DNA of 64,000 nt. Origin: CAYZXL01 sp964482435 (lineage in GTDB: Bacteria; Auribacterota; JABMQX01). The notes below the pieces were generated by a model. It worked only from the letters and a program-made list of their open reading frames with translations, did not search any database and was not told the origin of the DNA. Each line of letters starts with the position of its first letter. Position 1 is the first letter of the stretch. The translations under genes were made by a program, and so were the position numbers. Below, in pieces: positions 48,401 to 57,181 of the stretch. The stretch covers positions 42,348 through 106,347 of the forward strand of contig CAYZXL010000013.1 of assembly GCA_964482435.1 (NCBI GenBank), read 5' to 3'.

Positions 48401-48428
48401 ACGATTTTAAGGAAGAAGGGAAGAAAAG

Positions 48429-48977
48429 ATGAGTAGGAAGTGCGGGAAGTTCGCAAAACATCTGTCGGCCTATATTGACGGGGAATTGAGTCCGCCGATA
48501 AGGGCGGCCGTCGAGAAGCACCTGGCCACTTGCAGCGATTGCGCCGAAAAGCTCAGCCGATGGACCATGCTGTCGCAGAGGACCGCCGCGGGGGTGAAGG
48601 CCGTCGCGGATTCCAGCAGCCCGCCCCCGGGCATTCCGGCAAGGGTGATGGCTGAGGCGCGAGCACGGCGAACCCAGTTGCGAACTGTCCGCGCCTTCAG
48701 GAGGCTTGCCGTTGGCGCCGCGGTCGCTTTGGTCGCGGTTCTGGCCGGAGGCGCCATGTTGTTCAGTGCAATGCGGCACGAGGAACGAACGTTGAAAAGA
48801 CTGGTCGCTCACCAGGAGGATGCTCTTTCCCGCGCGCAAAAGCAGCTCGCTGAAGCTCAGGAAAGACACGAAAAAGCCATTTCCGCCTTGCACTTTCGGA
48901 TGGGCGAATTGCTCGAACGAGTTGAACGGTTTTCGCCACGGACAGTTTCGATTCCAACGCAAGCCGATAACCTCTAA
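48429..48977 (+). CDS. Zinc-binding anti-sigma factor (ZAS type, one membrane helix)
   Basis: Binds and inhibits the ECF sigma factor encoded just upstream. It has 182 residues. The N-terminal cytoplasmic anti-sigma domain has HLSAYIDGELSPP and the zinc motif H-x3-C-x2-C (His31, Cys35, Cys38 in HLATCSDC). One transmembrane helix (about residues 94-115, LAVGAAVALVAVLAGGAMLF) follows, then an outward-facing, charged, probably coiled-coil tail (about 120-170). The GGAAGAAGGG upstream is a fair ribosome site. How release is triggered is not visible; the extracellular coiled coil could contact an envelope sensor. Confidence 0.92.
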   Translation: MSRKCGKFAKHLSAYIDGELSPPIRAAVEKHLATCSDCAEKLSRWTMLSQRTAAGVKAVADSSSPPPGIPARVMAEARARRTQLRTVRAFRRLAVGAAVALVAVLAGGAMLFSAMRHEERTLKRLVAHQEDALSRAQKQLAEAQERHEKAISALHFRMGELLERVERFSPRTVSIPTQADNL

Positions 48978-49050
48978 GCGGTTTTTTTGGCAGGCGGAGC
49001 GGACGACAAGCATCCCCGCTCGCCCGAGAGAACAAATAGGAGATCTAAAG

Positions 49051-51687
49051 ATGAGCGCAAGAAAAGCATTGATTGGTCTTGCCATGCTTGGGATTTTCCT
49101 GGGCACTGCCACAGCGGGCGAAGAGTACCGCTTCGTGAAAATGTGGCCGGAATCGCCCAGGGGATGGTGTTTCTACAACCCGAGAGGCATAGCCCTTGAT
49201 AAGGCGGGAAATGTCTTCATCGTGGACGCCGGCAACCATCGGATAAAGAAGTTCGATTCCAAGGGCAGGTTGCTGACTCAATGGGGAAGCGCCGGCAAGG
49301 GCGAGGGCAAATTTGTAAACCCGTGGATCATAGAGGTTGACAGCTCAGGCGTAGTCTATGTTGGGGACTGGGACCCGAAGGACCGCCGAATGCAGAAGTT
49401 CACATCGGATGGACAGTTCATAGGCGAGTGGAAAAGCGAGGCACTCAAAGCCGGGCCACTCGGCGACTTCGCTCTGGACTCCCACGGAAACCTTTTTCTC
49501 GTCGAGTACGGGGGCTCCCGGGTCGGAAAGTTTACACCGGATGGAAAACTGGTTACCGAGTGGGGAAGGAAAGGCGATGGCGACGGGGAATTCTCGACAG
49601 CTTCTGGCCTGGCGGTGGATGCGTCGGACAACGTGTACGTCGTGGACACACGGAATCACCGTGTTCAGAAGTTCGACTCAACGGGAAAGTTCCTCACGAA
49701 ATGGGGATCTTTCGGTGACAGCGAGGGCCTCTTTTATCGGCCGGTAGCCATAGCCTTTAGCCCGTCGGGAGATGTTTACGTTGCCTCCTCCCATGCCATT
49801 CAGAGGTTCACTCCCGAAGGGAAATTCCTTGCCAGGTGGGAGACATCTCGCAGGTTTAATCACCTTGGGCACATCGCCGTGGATTCTTCCGGCAAGGTTT
49901 ACCTGACAGCCTCTCCCCAGGATTGCGTGGACGTATTCGACCCGGACGGGAATCTCATAGAGACGTGGGGAAGCACCAGTGCCAGCCCCGGCAAGTTTGA
50001 CGAGCCTGTGGGCATCGCCGCGGGTCCGTCGAACCAGGTCGTCGTCGCCGATACCGGCTGGCAGTTCTTCTGGACACGGGCAACCGGGCGGCTCGTGCAG
50101 AGTTTCGATTCGGACGGAAGATTGCTGGCCAGTTGGGGCGGGTGTTATTACCCCGGCTCCTCGGGCGGTCTGGCCATAGATGGCTCTGGCAACATTTACA
50201 CGATTGCCTCAGGCCGGGTGCGGAAGTTCGACGCGGACGGAACACTGGTTGCAGCATGGCGAGAGGAAGGGAGCGGTGGCCTCCAACTCGGCCTGGAGAG
50301 TGCTCCCCCCGATGTAGCCGCTGACGCGTCCGGCAACGTGTACGTCGCGGACGTAGTCAACCATCGCGTCCAGAAGCTCGGCTCCGATGGCAGACTTCTG
50401 ACAAAATGGGGAAGCGAGGGTACTGGCGACGGCCAGTTTACCGATATGACGCTGATAGCTCTGGACAAATCCGGCGACATATGCGTTGCGGACAGGCTGG
50501 GACCGGGAGAAATCCGAATTCAGAAGTTCAGGCCCGACGGTCAGTTCGTGACCAGGTGGACAGTCCCATGTAAACACATCGTGGCTATGGACCTCTCCGA
50601 CAATGCTTACAGTTTATCTCCAGGGCACACCGACGGGGTCATCCAGAAGTACGACTCCAACGGCAAGTTAGCAGCCAGCTTCGGCAAACCTGGTCGGGCC
50701 GACGATGAACTTGGCGACGTTTCGGTCATGTGCGTGGACGCATCAGGGAACATCTACGCCCCGGAATCTGCGGCCAAGGGCTCCGTCAAGAAATTCAGCT
50801 CAGACGGGAAATTCATAGGCAAGTGGACGTGGGAGTCGCCCTCCGAGTGGTTCGCCCCTGCCAGGATCGCAGTGGACAAGGCGGGGATGGTGTATGTGGC
50901 AGACCGGACAAGTGTGTGGATTCTGAAACTAAATCCCGAGGGAAAGGTCGCGGGAAAACTCCTTCTGGAGGCACTGGCGGCAGAAGGAAAATTTCACAAC
51001 CCTGGGGGCGTGGCAGTGGACGCTTCCGGGAATATCTACGTGGTTGATAACGTTGATGTTGAGTGGGGCAGCTTTCCCATTCAGAAATTCGGCTCTAAGG
51101 GAGAGTTCATTATGCAGTGGGGAAGGTATGGCGCGGCCGAAGGCGACTTTAAACATCCGGTGTCAATAGCTCTGGACAAGTCGGGCAACATGTACATCAC
51201 CGACAAGAAGAGTCACTGCGTCCAGAAGTTTGATGCCCAGGGCAAGCTCATCAAGGAGTGGGGGAGCAAGGGCAAGGAGGATGGGCAGTTCGACAGCCCG
51301 GAAGGAATTGCCGTGGACAAGGCGGGGAATGTTTACGTCTGCGACAGGCAGAATTGCCGCATCCAGAAGTTTGACTCCGACGGGAAGTTCCTCGCAAAGT
51401 GGGGGAAAGAGGGGAGCGGCGACGGCGAGTTTCATTTCCCGGCGGCGGTCGCTCTCGACAAAGAGGGCAACGTCTATGTCGCCGACACCGACAACCACCG
51501 CGTCCAGAAGCTCACGCCCGAAGGGAAGTTCCTGACCGGGTGGGGCGGGTTTGGAGAGGACCCGGGGCAGCTCAACGTCCCTCTGGGCATCGCCGTGGAC
51601 GCCTCCGGTAACGTTTACGTCAGCGACAGCCACAACCACCGCATCCAGAAATTCGCCCCGATCGTATCCCAAGCTGGCGGCAGTTGA
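49051..51687 (+). CDS. Secreted NHL-repeat beta-propeller protein
   Basis: An 878-residue exported protein made almost wholly of NHL repeats. The ATG at 49051 has AGGAGA upstream and begins a signal peptide (MSARKALIGLAMLGIFLGTATA). About 14-16 repeats of roughly 45-50 residues follow, each with a pattern like G.A.D..GNVYV.D..NHR.QKFDS.GKF...WG..G.G.G.F, enough for two or more six-bladed propellers. NHL propellers bind proteins or glycans, or act as lyases (peptidyl-alpha-hydroxyglycine alpha-amidating lyase type); there is no catalytic evidence here. It lies 73 bp after the anti-sigma gene, so it may be part of the sigma-controlled unit, perhaps as a surface sensor or binding partner. Confidence 0.9.
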   Translation: MSARKALIGLAMLGIFLGTATAGEEYRFVKMWPESPRGWCFYNPRGIALDKAGNVFIVDAGNHRIKKFDSKGRLLTQWGSAGKGEGKFVNPWIIEVDSSGVVYVGDWDPKDRRMQKFTSDGQFIGEWKSEALKAGPLGDFALDSHGNLFLVEYGGSRVGKFTPDGKLVTEWGRKGDGDGEFSTASGLAVDASDNVYVVDTRNHRVQKFDSTGKFLTKWGSFGDSEGLFYRPVAIAFSPSGDVYVASSHAIQRFTPEGKFLARWETSRRFNHLGHIAVDSSGKVYLTASPQDCVDVFDPDGNLIETWGSTSASPGKFDEPVGIAAGPSNQVVVADTGWQFFWTRATGRLVQSFDSDGRLLASWGGCYYPGSSGGLAIDGSGNIYTIASGRVRKFDADGTLVAAWREEGSGGLQLGLESAPPDVAADASGNVYVADVVNHRVQKLGSDGRLLTKWGSEGTGDGQFTDMTLIALDKSGDICVADRLGPGEIRIQKFRPDGQFVTRWTVPCKHIVAMDLSDNAYSLSPGHTDGVIQKYDSNGKLAASFGKPGRADDELGDVSVMCVDASGNIYAPESAAKGSVKKFSSDGKFIGKWTWESPSEWFAPARIAVDKAGMVYVADRTSVWILKLNPEGKVAGKLLLEALAAEGKFHNPGGVAVDASGNIYVVDNVDVEWGSFPIQKFGSKGEFIMQWGRYGAAEGDFKHPVSIALDKSGNMYITDKKSHCVQKFDAQGKLIKEWGSKGKEDGQFDSPEGIAVDKAGNVYVCDRQNCRIQKFDSDGKFLAKWGKEGSGDGEFHFPAAVALDKEGNVYVADTDNHRVQKLTPEGKFLTGWGGFGEDPGQLNVPLGIAVDASGNVYVSDSHNHRIQKFAPIVSQAGGS

Positions 51688-51870
51688 ATCTCTTTTTGAG
51701 ATTGTATTGCGCCGCACACTCGGGGCGATGCGCGGATTGTACAGCAGTTTTTTCAGACATTGGACAAATCCGCTGCTCTCGGCGCCAGGGACAGGGCACA
51801 ATGCCAGGGCAACGAGTCTGCTTCAGGCTCTCGTTTTGTGGCAGCGCTGCGTTGGCAATCCGGACGCAGC

Positions 51871-52602
51871 CTACTTCAGTTCCTTGACCTTGATATTGCG
51901 AAACCAGATCGGGGCGCCGGCGTGTTTGCCCTGGAGGCCGATTTTTCCTTTCGTCGGTTGCTTGCAGAGCGGCTTGCTCAGCCACGCCGGGATCTCGGAC
52001 CCGTCGGGATTGGTCTTGGCGGAAGTCCACTTGCTCATGTCCATCGAAACGACGTGCTCGCCGTTAAGCACCACATCAATCTTCTGGCCGACGCACTTTA
52101 TCGTGAAGCGGTTCCATTCGCCAGGCTTCTTGACCATGCTCTTCGACGGAGCAAGATGACCGAAGATGGCTGCACAATGCCATGTCGCGGGTGACTTCGC
52201 CCACTGCTCCGCGTAGTCGTCGGCGATCTGAATCTCCACCGAATTAGGAATCCAGTCCTTCGTATCGGCGCAATAGACAATAACGCCGCTATTAGTGCCG
52301 GGTGCAGTTTTGAATTCCAGGTCCAGAATGAAGTTGGCGTAATCCTTGGTTGTCCAGATTGCTTGGTCCTCGGTCGCCGTGAGCACTCCCTCTGTCACTG
52401 ACCAAACGCCCTCTGGCTTCGCCGCATTCGAGAGGTCTGCTGCAAAAAGACTCTGCCAGCCGGTCGTGTCGGGGTGAGTCAACGCGGGAACACTCTTCGG
52501 CTCCTCGGCCGCGCCGCACCGCTGGTGCACTGTTAGAATGCCAAGCACCACAACAACACAAACCAGATGCCAACGTCTTACTTTTGCCCTACAGCTTGCC
52601 AT
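51871..52602 (-). CDS. DUF1080 (3-keto-disaccharide hydrolase-type) secreted protein
   Basis: A 243-residue exported protein of the DUF1080 concanavalin-like family, some members of which hydrolyse 3-keto-disaccharides or other keto-glycosides. The ATG at 52602 is chosen because GGGAGGAAA lies just upstream and a signal peptide follows (WHLVCVVVVLGILTVHQ); the frame extends upstream without a ribosome site. Features: GWQSLFAADLSNAAKPEGVWSVTEG-type opening, YANFILDLEFKTAPGTNSGV, VEIQIADDY, GEWNRFTIKCVGQKIDVVLNGE and the C-terminal KGKIGLQGKHAGAPIWFRNIKVKEL. This is a standard planctomycete-type secretome component. It is transcribed opposite to its neighbours. Confidence 0.93.
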   Translation of the reverse strand: MASCRAKVRRWHLVCVVVVLGILTVHQRCGAAEEPKSVPALTHPDTTGWQSLFAADLSNAAKPEGVWSVTEGVLTATEDQAIWTTKDYANFILDLEFKTAPGTNSGVIVYCADTKDWIPNSVEIQIADDYAEQWAKSPATWHCAAIFGHLAPSKSMVKKPGEWNRFTIKCVGQKIDVVLNGEHVVSMDMSKWTSAKTNPDGSEIPAWLSKPLCKQPTKGKIGLQGKHAGAPIWFRNIKVKELK

Positions 52603-53276
52603 TTTCGTTTCCTCCCTCATCAGCCGAATCCCGTATGGTTGTCTTTTGTCCGACGCCTTCGCGGCAGTCTCGGCTCCTGCCAGGCAGAGAAGACATCTGC
52701 AAATCAGACCCACGCCATCGTGGGCCAATCTGACCAACGTGGCAATATTTACCACTGCCTCCCGTTAATCTCAACAATAAAAGGCCGAGTTGGGTATGGC
52801 CTCAGTTACGGGCGGCGGGGGTCCCTCGGAAGCGCGCGACCGGGAAAGGGCACCCGGAATGGGGAAACCCCGGGGGAAACGCGCTGCCTTCCCTCGGGGC
52901 CTCTCCCCCGCCCGAGAGTAAGGGGTTACCCGAGATAGTAATCCCTCAGTCACGGAGAGACTCACCGCAGAGCAGGCAGAGGGCGCAGAGGAACGTGGGA
53001 CAGGATTAACTGGATTTTCAGGATTATCCGGTCCATCCTGTCATCCTGTCGAAATCGTGGCTTCCTTTCTGCCACGTCTGCCGCCCGTAACCGAGGGGAT
53101 ACCCGAAATAATGGTCTCAGCTTGACGCAACAAGCCGATACCGCTATGGTTGTGACAAGGACATCTCTTTATTGCGAGCATTTTATGCAGCACTCGACGC
53201 ATTGTCCGGGGTGTTACGCGGGCCAATACAATCAACGTTGCTCAGCCTGGAAGCGACGATAGGACTCATTTAATCT
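52603..53276. other. Intergenic region with dispersed repeat copy B
   Basis: This 674-bp gap holds repeat copy B (52975-53105) and, near 52793-52817, an inverted copy of its terminal motif (GGGTATGGCCTCAGTTACGG). The two motifs frame about 300 bp that contain CGCGCGACCGGG and CCCCGGGGGAAAC runs. No gene recognised. Confidence 0.55.
52975..53105 (+). repeat. Dispersed intergenic repeat, copy B
   Basis: Same block order as 6623-6763: CCGCAGAG, GCGCAGAGGAAC, the inverted pair GACAGGAT (52999-53006) / ATCCTGTC (53043-53050) around GGATTATCCGGTCC, then CCGCCCGTAACCGAGGGGAT. Identity between the copies is high in the hairpin and the terminal block. Confidence 0.8.
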
Positions 53277-53978
53277 GTGACTTCCAATATGCAGTCACTC
53301 ATCAGCACGAATCTGCCGAGCAATTTACAGAAGAGCCTGCTAATCGGCGTCGCCATTGGGTTTGCCCTGGTGACTCTCGGTTGGATACTGGTTCCCGCAA
53401 CTCCATTACTAAGCGTCGTTGCGGCTATCGCAGTTCTGTTCATGTACGGATTGGCCGCTGGCTTATGTCCGCCCTTTATTCACCGGATTAACGCACGAAT
53501 CCTTCGCTGGGCCAGTCTCTTCGGCCTGGTCGCTGGAGGCGTCTTCGCAAGTGAAATCGTGTTGGAGTACGTTATCCTCCCCGCTGACAACAGTTTGACG
53601 AGCCTGCTGGAGTTCGGCACTGTCTTCAGTTTGCATTTCCTGTCGGGCTTGGTTGTTGCATACCGCACGAAGAGTCTCCAACACGCTATCCTGACTTCGG
53701 GTATGAGCGCTGTCATCAGTTCGCTCATCTGGCTCATCACATTGTTGACGGTTTTGTATGCGTTTCACGGAACACCGCAACAGGCGCAAATCTTTTGCGC
53801 TGAAGGAAACTACGAAGATTTTGCCAGGAGCGGGATGAGCGATTTCGATGTCTTCATTATGGAGGATTTTATGGGGGCAACATTCTTTCATCTGTTGCTT
53901 GGCCCATTCGTAGCGATAGCGATGGGTGCTTTAGGTGGGTTACTGGGGAAAGGGATTGCCTATCTACGGAAACGTTAG
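53277..53978 (+). CDS. Hypothetical integral membrane protein
   Basis: A 233-residue protein with about six hydrophobic segments (around 20-40, 43-65, 75-98, 113-132, 140-163, 205-228). It starts with GTG at 53277 or ATG at 53289 (MQSLISTNLPS); neither has a strong ribosome site. A polar loop at about 165-200 contains FCAEGNYEDFARSGMSDFDVF. I do not recognise the family. The stop codon is followed after 4 bases by GCCCAAC ... GTTCGGC, a shortened attC-like palindrome, so the gene may have arrived as an integron cassette. Confidence 0.7.
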   Translation: MTSNMQSLISTNLPSNLQKSLLIGVAIGFALVTLGWILVPATPLLSVVAAIAVLFMYGLAAGLCPPFIHRINARILRWASLFGLVAGGVFASEIVLEYVILPADNSLTSLLEFGTVFSLHFLSGLVVAYRTKSLQHAILTSGMSAVISSLIWLITLLTVLYAFHGTPQQAQIFCAEGNYEDFARSGMSDFDVFIMEDFMGATFFHLLLGPFVAIAMGALGGLLGKGIAYLRKR

Positions 53979-53982
53979 GGCT

Positions 53983-54014
53983 GCCCAACAAAATGCTCCG
54001 ACCGGTCGTTCGGC
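53983..54014 (+). other. Short attC-like palindrome
   Basis: GCCCAAC (53983-53989) and GTTCGGC (54008-54014) are R''/R'-like ends (one mismatch when paired) just after a stop codon, with AAAATGCTCCGACCGG between. Total length is 32 bp, much shorter than a functional attC (about 57 bp or more). It may be a site whose central stem was deleted, or coincidence. Confidence 0.4.
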
Positions 54015-54029
54015 ATAAAGGAGGAAACG

Positions 54030-55364
54030 ATGAAAGCCTTGCTGAGAGCGGCTGCTGAGCGGGACGAGAGTAACTCGCATGCCAAGCAGGCGCCGATGAA
54101 GGCAGTTGCTTCTGCGGTACGCGGAGGGAGCGCCATGCGCCTCTTCTTCCTGACGGCAGTAGTGGGCCTGCTGCTGATGGGCGATAACCTTCTCGCTCTT
54201 GAGGCTGTGGGCACGATCCGGAAAATCGAGGTCGAGAAGAGCGTTCTGCACATCCATGCGAACGGGCGGGATCGTATCGTCGCGATCGCCGGGGATGTCA
54301 AGGTCCTGGGCAACGACGGCAAGCCGCTGCTGAAGGGCCTGAAATCGAAGGAACTCAGGGAAGGTGTCGAGGTGACGATCTCCGTCGCCAGAGGAGACAC
54401 GGGTCCCGTTGTGCGAGGGATCCGCCTTGGCAGCCATGTCGCCGTGAGAAGTGTGGTGGAGGGCGGCAAGCCCTCGTTCGGCCTGAAGCCGCTCACTGAG
54501 ATGACGGCAGAGGACAGATACAAGGGGGAAGACGGCGGCCTCTATGGCGGCGGGAGGAACGAACCGCCTGCCGCACATCAGGAGGCAGCAAAAAAGCAGA
54601 CCAAGAGAATCGTTCCCCTCGATGCGAATGGCAACCCGTCAAAGGACGGCAAGATCGGCCTGGTGTCGCTCAGCATGTCCAACGCGACGCAGGAGTACTC
54701 GCTCTTCAAGCAGGTCGCCGACAAGGACCCACAGAAGTCGCCGCTGGTGGTTATTGTGGACTGCGCCCAGGGAGGCCAGGCCATGGCGGAGTGGGCTGAT
54801 CCCACGGCTCGGGCGTGGGCCGAAGCGGACCGGCGGTTAGCGCAAGCCAAGGTCAGCCCCAAACAGGTTCAGGTCGTCTGGGTCAAGCTCGCCAACAAGG
54901 GCCCGCGCGGCGACCTCGCCGAGCACGGCAGGAGACTCCAGAAGGACACGTTGGCCGTTCTGCACAATGCCAGGGCACGCTTTCCGAACCTGTACATCGC
55001 CTACCTCAGCAGCCGCATCTATGGCGGGTATGCCAGCACCCCGCTGAACCCCGAGCCGTATGCCTACGAGGGGGCCTTTGCCGTCCGCTGGCTGATCCAG
55101 GACCAGATTAAGGGCGACCCGGACCTGCAGTACGACGATGCGAACGGCACAGGCAAGGCCCCTCTCCTGCTCTGGGGGCCCTACCTCTGGGCGGATGGAA
55201 CCACGCCGCGAAAGAGCGACCATCTGATCTGGGAGCGGGGGGATCTGGCGGGCGACGGCACCCACCCCAGCCAGAGCGGCCGTCAGAAAGTCGCGGAGAT
55301 GCTGCTGAAGTTCTTCAAAGAAGATGCTCTCGCCAGCATGTGGTTCGTGAAGAAACCGCATTGA
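54030..55364 (+). CDS. Secreted SGNH-hydrolase-like protein
   Basis: A 444-residue protein. Two plausible starts exist: ATG 54030 with a perfect AAAGGAGG, and ATG 54135 with GGAGGGAG followed directly by a signal peptide (MRLFFLTAVVGLLLMGDNLLA). The first would add 35 polar residues ahead of the signal. Residues about 55-140 form a beta domain (VGTIRKIEVEKSVLHIHANG ... GDVKVLGNDG). The C-terminal part resembles SGNH/GDSL esterases: GLVSLSMSNATQEYSLF where block I lies, and GDGTHPSQSGRQKVAEMLL for block V with the Asp and His of the triad. The substrate is unknown; acetyl groups on polysaccharides are common targets in this fold. It follows the membrane protein and attC-like palindrome. Confidence 0.72.
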   Translation: MKALLRAAAERDESNSHAKQAPMKAVASAVRGGSAMRLFFLTAVVGLLLMGDNLLALEAVGTIRKIEVEKSVLHIHANGRDRIVAIAGDVKVLGNDGKPLLKGLKSKELREGVEVTISVARGDTGPVVRGIRLGSHVAVRSVVEGGKPSFGLKPLTEMTAEDRYKGEDGGLYGGGRNEPPAAHQEAAKKQTKRIVPLDANGNPSKDGKIGLVSLSMSNATQEYSLFKQVADKDPQKSPLVVIVDCAQGGQAMAEWADPTARAWAEADRRLAQAKVSPKQVQVVWVKLANKGPRGDLAEHGRRLQKDTLAVLHNARARFPNLYIAYLSSRIYGGYASTPLNPEPYAYEGAFAVRWLIQDQIKGDPDLQYDDANGTGKAPLLLWGPYLWADGTTPRKSDHLIWERGDLAGDGTHPSQSGRQKVAEMLLKFFKEDALASMWFVKKPH

Positions 55365-55454
55365 TCAGCTCCACGAAACGAGGGGGCTAAACCGTTTTTT
55401 GCTCTCCACCGAATAGCACTGCGTTGACACTGCTCGAGTGAGAACGGGAGAGGC

Positions 55455-56597
55455 TTAGCGCTTCTGTTTTTCGTCGCTTGCAGCGGTTTTTTCAGGTTTT
55501 CCTTTCCGGTAACGAGCAATCTCCTGCTGAAAAGCATAGTACCCTGGCTTCCTGGCTCCGTCCTCGTATCGTAGCCCAAGCGAAGTGAGGAACTTCATAA
55601 ATCGCTCATGCTTCAATAGCGCCGGGTCCAGGTATCCCTTGAGCGCCCGTTTTGTTCCCTCGTACGGCCAATCCTTGGCCGAAAGCCAGGACACCGCGAG
55701 AATCTTGTCTTCTTTTCCTCGAAGCCAGCCAAAAAGCGATTCGATGAACTGAGCCTGAAGCTCCGGGGAGGAGTCGAGCGCTGGATGCGTAGCACATCCA
55801 ACCTCTGTAATAAGCAATTTCTTTTCACCAACGATGCGGATCGCCTCATCGAGAGTCCTGCGGAAATACTTAGGACTGGTTTTGTCCAGTGCCTCAGCCG
55901 TTGGGGATTTGGCAAAGACACTGCACGGAGTGTAGAACGTAATCGCCAGGTGGTCGCAGTACGGTGCAACGGCCTTCCAGAACTTTTCTCTGCTATCCTC
56001 TACAAGCACGACCCCGACCCTTACATTCGGCCTTGACCTCCGTATGACTTCCGCACCGCGCTTGAAGAACTGCACATAATCCTGCCACTCGTCGTGGTGC
56101 CTGCCGAAATAGTTGTTCACTTCGTTCCCTATGTTCAGAAAGTCAATGTAGTCTCCGTATCGCGGCAGGAATGTCTCCAGGTACTTCTCCCAGCGCTCAA
56201 GCAAATAGGGGTCATTGAATCGCTTATCTTTGAGGTACGCCGGGAGATGTTTTTGGTCCATGTGAACGTTCGTGAAGGTGACGGAGACCTTGTATCTCCA
56301 TTTCTTCAACTGCTTGAGATGCGCCAGGAACTTGTCTTCACGAACGGACTGTGGCCAGGCATACTGGTTCGGTTCTGGCTCAATCCACTGGCTCGTCTCG
56401 TGGATGAAGTTGAGTCCCAATTCCTTCGCCATTCGCTGTTCTTCCTGGTTTCGATAGCCGGGAACGCGGTCAAGACCGATGGGAATCCTGGGAATCTCTT
56501 CAGCCGAAAGGATTGCGACTCCACAGATGATCATTGCCTCGGGCAGCAACGACATGCTGGACACCAGAAATGAGAAAACACGTCTCGAAAGACCCAT
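55455..56597 (-). CDS. Clan GH-A glycoside hydrolase-like secreted protein
   Basis: A 380-residue TIM-barrel protein with a hydrophobic N-terminal signal (about 5-32). The two catalytic carboxylates of clan A are in place: acid/base Glu159 in FLNIGNEVNNYFG and nucleophile Glu265 in LLITEVGCATHP. Other barrel features are LNFIHETSQWIEPEPNQYAW, KVSVTFTNVHMD and DHLAITFYTP. The general form resembles GH10/GH53/GH5-type endo-glycanases, but I cannot fix the family. The C-terminal tail is basic (RKGKPEKTAASDEKQKR). It is transcribed convergently with the SGNH-like gene. Confidence 0.78.
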   Translation of the reverse strand: MGLSRRVFSFLVSSMSLLPEAMIICGVAILSAEEIPRIPIGLDRVPGYRNQEEQRMAKELGLNFIHETSQWIEPEPNQYAWPQSVREDKFLAHLKQLKKWRYKVSVTFTNVHMDQKHLPAYLKDKRFNDPYLLERWEKYLETFLPRYGDYIDFLNIGNEVNNYFGRHHDEWQDYVQFFKRGAEVIRRSRPNVRVGVVLVEDSREKFWKAVAPYCDHLAITFYTPCSVFAKSPTAEALDKTSPKYFRRTLDEAIRIVGEKKLLITEVGCATHPALDSSPELQAQFIESLFGWLRGKEDKILAVSWLSAKDWPYEGTKRALKGYLDPALLKHERFMKFLTSLGLRYEDGARKPGYYAFQQEIARYRKGKPEKTAASDEKQKR

Positions 56598-56760
56598 ACC
56601 GTCAACTCCGCTGGTAGTTATGGAACCATAAACATGGCGGATGCGCGGGGGAAAAAACTACGTTCACCGCCATAGGCCAAGCTATTCGGAAGATCCTCTC
56701 CGTGGCATCCGCCGAAGGAAAGAAGACAAACGAGAGCTGCCGGCGCTTTCTCGTTGTGTC

Positions 56761-57168
56761 TCAGGGCGCCGCACGGGACAAAGAGCGCATTCCTTCCTTG
56801 AACGTAGCCCCCAGTTCGTACGCTCCCAAATCGGGCAGGCCCGCCACAGACCGCTGTGCCAGGCTCAAGGGGGGCAGGTAGCACCGGTCAACAGTCAACC
56901 TGTGCTTCACACCGTCGCCATTCACATACTCCAGGTCGCCAGTCCCACGGTGCACGCAGGGCGAACCCGACCTGAGTCGAAAGTCCCGTTTCTGCCCATC
57001 AACGAATCCCGGATCGGCGCCTGAGGTCCCCTCAGCGGACCCCTCCAGGAACGTGCCGCCAGCGGGAATCCAATTGCTGCTCCCCGTTACAAATAGCGGT
57101 CTTTTCGCCGCAAGAAATATCCGATTCCTAACGAAAAACGTTAGCGCTGTCGCTACCCGGGGTTTCAT
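56761..57168 (-). pseudogene. C-terminal fragment of a right-handed beta-helix (pectate-lyase-like) protein
   Basis: The 135-residue frame ends with GADPGFVDGQKRDFRLRSGSPCVHRG and then LPDLGAYELG, the stereotyped C-terminal end of bacterial parallel beta-helix proteins (DP.F.....DFRL..GSPAID.G ... DIGAYE). A normal protein of this type has several hundred residues of helix rungs upstream, but here the frame begins only about 30 residues earlier and the next gene upstream (AhpD-like) starts immediately beyond. So it is read as a truncated remnant. Its own start (MKPRVATAL) has an AGGAG-like stretch, so expression of the stub cannot be excluded. Confidence 0.6.
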
Positions 57169-57181
57169 TCTGCGCGCTCCT

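Noticed and set aside
55370..55400. Terminator AACG...CGTTTTTT between convergent genes
   Set aside because: Stem of only 4-5 bp with a long loop; too weak to list as a terminator.
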